Origin: an uncultured Chloroflexota bacterium
GTDB taxonomy: Bacteria; Chloroflexota; Anaerolineae; Aggregatilineales; Phototrophicaceae
Assembly: GCA_937864975.1 (NCBI GenBank)
Contig: CALMDI010000519.1
Location: 1 to 8,395 of the forward strand
Reading direction: 5' to 3'
DNA length: 8,395 nucleotides
Part shown: in pieces, positions 6,890-8,395 of the stretch
How positions within the stretch are numbered: the stretch's first letter is position 1
Layout: each line of letters opens with the position of its first letter
Made by a program: the position numbers and the translations under genes
The notes under the pieces: generated by a model
What the model saw: only the letters and a program-made list of their open reading frames with translations
Databases searched by the model: none
Told to the model about the DNA's origin: nothing

Positions 6890-6898
6890 TGGTATAGT
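6890..6898 (+). promoter_or_regulatory. Extended -10 promoter of the DUF1232-like gene
   Basis: TGGTATAGT matches the extended -10 pattern TGnTATAAT with one mismatch. Transcription would start near 6905. That makes the GTG at 6904 unusable except as a leaderless start and favours the ATG at 6955 with its GGAAAGG ribosome site. No matching -35 lies at the right distance; a perfect TTGACA at 6837-6842 is too far upstream. Confidence 0.5.
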
Positions 6899-6954
6899 GT
6901 AATGTGATTAGTAACGGTGGCGATGGGCGACCACCAGGCTACGGAAAGGCGAGC

Positions 6955-7203
6955 ATGATGCGAAGCGCGAAAGGGTTGTTGGTCGGCGCGTTAGGGCTGC
7001 TTGCGGGGGTGTACCTGGTATATCCTTCGCTGAGTGTGTTCGAGTTAATCCCGGATGCCATCCCGATAATCGGCAGCCTGGACGAAGCGACCGCGACCGC
7101 GATTCTCATCAGCGCCTTCCGATATTATGGCGTGGATCTTACGAGCCTGTTTCGCCGCGATGAGGTGGTCGAGGGGCAAACCAAGCCCAAGTCCGACCGC
7201 TAA
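6955..7203 (+). CDS. Small DUF1232/YkvA-like membrane protein
   Basis: The product has 82 residues from the ATG at 6955 (or 81 from the adjacent ATG at 6958). GGAAAGG at 6943-6949 suits either start. A hydrophobic segment at about 8-24 (LLVGALGLLAGVYLVYP) is followed by FELIPDAIPIIGSLDEATA (29-47), which resembles the LIPDFIPVLGxLDD core of DUF1232. A second moderately hydrophobic stretch covers 46-60 and the tail is charged (RRDEVVEGQ...). DUF1232 proteins are small, membrane-associated and of unknown biochemical role, so no function is assigned. The gene has its own likely promoter at 6890-6898. Its TAA (7201-7203) overlaps the TAG of the convergent gene on the opposite strand. Confidence 0.82.
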   Translation: MMRSAKGLLVGALGLLAGVYLVYPSLSVFELIPDAIPIIGSLDEATATAILISAFRYYGVDLTSLFRRDEVVEGQTKPKSDR

Positions 7204-7991
7204 CGGTGCTGCGCGCGCTGCTGCTCTTCTTCCTGACGGGCGAGCAGCTCGTCCAGGCTCAGCGGACCCGGCTGGCTGTCGGACATGGCGGCGCGAAGCT
7301 CGTTGGTGATCTCGCCGTCCTCGCGCATGTGACGGCGAATTGCCCTGTCCTCACTCTCACGCCAGCCGAAGCGATGCGTCGCCAGCACCACGCCGTCGGC
7401 GCTCACGCGCAGCTCCCAGTCGCTCGTCATTGCCTGCGCGTCGTGGATGGGCAGCCGCGCGGCGGGCGTGACCAGGTTACGCCCCCGTTCCAGTTGGTGA
7501 AAATCCTCGTGAATAAACAGCACCTGACCGTCGCTGTCGATCACTTCAAAGCGAATCCGCCCCGTCGCGCGCGTGGGCAGGCGTAGCTGCGCGAACGGCT
7601 GAAGGTAATCGATGTCGTCCAGCACGGGCTGCGTCCGGTAGACGACGGGTTCCTGTCCGGCGCGAAATGCCATGACACCGATGTCGACGGGTAAGACGAG
7701 TGTCTCCGCGGGGTCGCGTCCCGCGCGCTCGACCGCGTCGATGGCGTGCGCGTAGACCTGTTCAGACCCCGTCTGCCGCGCCGGTTCCGCCTCGACCTCG
7801 CGGATGGGCGCCGGCTCCGAGAACGCCATCGCGCGGCGGCTTTTATTCATCTGATCCCAGAGTAGAAACGCGCCGAAGCCGACCAGCATCAGCGTGAGCA
7901 TTTCCCCACCGCCAAGCCCCGCCAAGCCGAAGACCACGAGGAACAACCCGATCATAATTTGCCAGAAGCGGCGATTGCGCTGTTGATCCAT
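7200..7991 (-). CDS. Unrecognised membrane-anchored protein, paralogue of its upstream neighbour
   Basis: I do not recognise this 263-residue protein. Two hydrophobic segments (about 10-26 and 31-46) joined by a Gly-rich turn form an N-terminal hairpin. Basic residues on both outer sides (RNRR, NKSRR) predict both ends in the cytoplasm. A linker rich in Glu, Pro and Ala (58-75) leads to a beta-rich domain (about 95-212) with IRFEVIDSDG, FIHEDFHQLERG and WELRVSADG. The charged tail carries GPLSLDELLAR (242-252) before a Gln/Glu-rich end. The start ATG (7989-7991) follows AGGGG by eight bases, and only 10 bases separate it from the upstream gene's stop, so the two form an operon. The beta domain and tail motif recur in that neighbour. 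It is likely a membrane-tethered ligand- or envelope-related protein, but this is a guess. Confidence 0.8.
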   Translation of the reverse strand: MDQQRNRRFWQIMIGLFLVVFGLAGLGGGEMLTLMLVGFGAFLLWDQMNKSRRAMAFSEPAPIREVEAEPARQTGSEQVYAHAIDAVERAGRDPAETLVLPVDIGVMAFRAGQEPVVYRTQPVLDDIDYLQPFAQLRLPTRATGRIRFEVIDSDGQVLFIHEDFHQLERGRNLVTPAARLPIHDAQAMTSDWELRVSADGVVLATHRFGWRESEDRAIRRHMREDGEITNELRAAMSDSQPGPLSLDELLARQEEEQQRAQHR

Positions 7992-8001
7992 GAGCGATCC
8001 C

Positions 8002-8395
8002 CTAGCGACCGCGGTTGTCGCGACTGCGCGCGCGAAGCAGGTCTTCGAGACTGAGCGGCACGTCCTCGTCGTCGGCGTCGCGCAGCCGGTCGTTTGGGTC
8101 GCGCTCGCGCCGAAGCTGGCGGTTGCGTTCCTGTACGGACGGCGCGAGCGTGAACGACAGCGCGCCGATCAACGCGCCGTCGATATACACGCGCAGGTCA
8201 CCGTCGCCGCTCCCGGTGAGGCGGTCGTTGTCCGCCAGAGGCAGATGATGGTCGGCAAGAATATTCATCTCGCCGTCGCGCAGATAGGTTTTGGTCTCGT
8301 GAATGTACTGCTGCTCGCCGTTGGGATCGACAATCTCAAACCGGATAATCGAGGTCGTATCTGCGGCGGACGGCTGAACGTGCAGGGTGATGTAC
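8002..8395 (-). CDS. Unrecognised protein, 5' end beyond the window; paralogue of the downstream gene
   Basis: On the minus strand the frame is open from base 8394 to the TAG at 8002-8004, giving 130 visible residues. The in-frame ATG at 8266-8268 is internal, because strong similarity to the neighbour begins before it. The visible part starts with YITLHVQPSA and continues with IRFEIVDPNG (17-26), YIHETKTYLRDG (30-41), LPLADND and DLRVYIDG (66-73). These correspond in order to IRFEVIDSDG, FIHEDFHQLERG, LPIHDAQ and ELRVSADG in the downstream protein. A highly charged Arg/Asp-rich stretch (86-111) then leads to VPLSLEDLLRARSRD (112-126), matching the neighbour's PLSLDELLAR. Function is unknown. 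Whether it also has the N-terminal membrane hairpin cannot be seen here. Confidence 0.8.
   Translation of the reverse strand, partial: YITLHVQPSAADTTSIIRFEIVDPNGEQQYIHETKTYLRDGEMNILADHHLPLADNDRLTGSGDGDLRVYIDGALIGALSFTLAPSVQERNRQLRRERDPNDRLRDADDEDVPLSLEDLLRARSRDNRGR

Noticed and set aside
8002..8268. An 88-residue complete gene starting at the ATG at 8268
   Set aside because: The frame is open to the window edge, and the part before this ATG aligns with the neighbouring paralogue, so the ATG is internal.

Overview
The window suggests a bacterial chromosome of fairly high GC content. One 60-base row inside the first gene is 37/60 G+C. Together, a PPK1-type polyphosphate kinase, a homoisocitrate-dehydrogenase-like enzyme resembling the Thermus protein, lone receiver-domain proteins and small membrane proteins of unknown role would fit a Chloroflexota (Anaerolineae-like) genome. 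That placement is inference from protein resemblance; no marker RNA is present. I see no tRNA, rRNA, CRISPR array or transposase.

Layout: (1) The 5' edge holds most of ppk1 (+), cut by the window start. (2) 1827-3895 (-) is a compact, AT-richer type II restriction-modification operon. The methyltransferase comes first, and a TdeIII/MjaII-family endonuclease follows in a stop/start overlap. It converges on ppk1 and looks horizontally acquired. (3) 3896-4264 is a non-coding divergent regulatory gap. (4) 4265-5281 (+) is an isocitrate/isopropylmalate-dehydrogenase-family enzyme, most like homoisocitrate dehydrogenase. (5) 5368-5748 and 5910-6299 (+) are two stand-alone receiver domains. The first has lost its phosphoacceptor Asp and conserved Lys; the second is intact. 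(6) 6342-6771 (-) is the wreck of a family-28/UGT-like glycosyltransferase, frameshifted near its N-terminus and missing its centre. (7) 6955-7203 (+) is a small DUF1232-like membrane protein. Its stop overlaps the stop of the convergent gene. (8) 7200-8395 (-) holds two tandem paralogues of an unrecognised family with a shared beta-rich domain and a shared C-terminal PLSL(D/E)DLL-type motif. The second runs off the right edge.

The restriction-modification pair should act as one self-protecting defence unit. Its probable target, GGNCC, is strikingly scarce here: I count about five sites by eye against roughly 33 expected for equal base composition. The two receivers look like a diverged tandem pair. 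The other genes look like ordinary chromosomal genes with no clear shared pathway. The most unusual items are the pseudo-receiver/receiver pair, the GGNCC depletion with a site near the R-M promoter, the decayed glycosyltransferase and the paralogous pair at the right edge.
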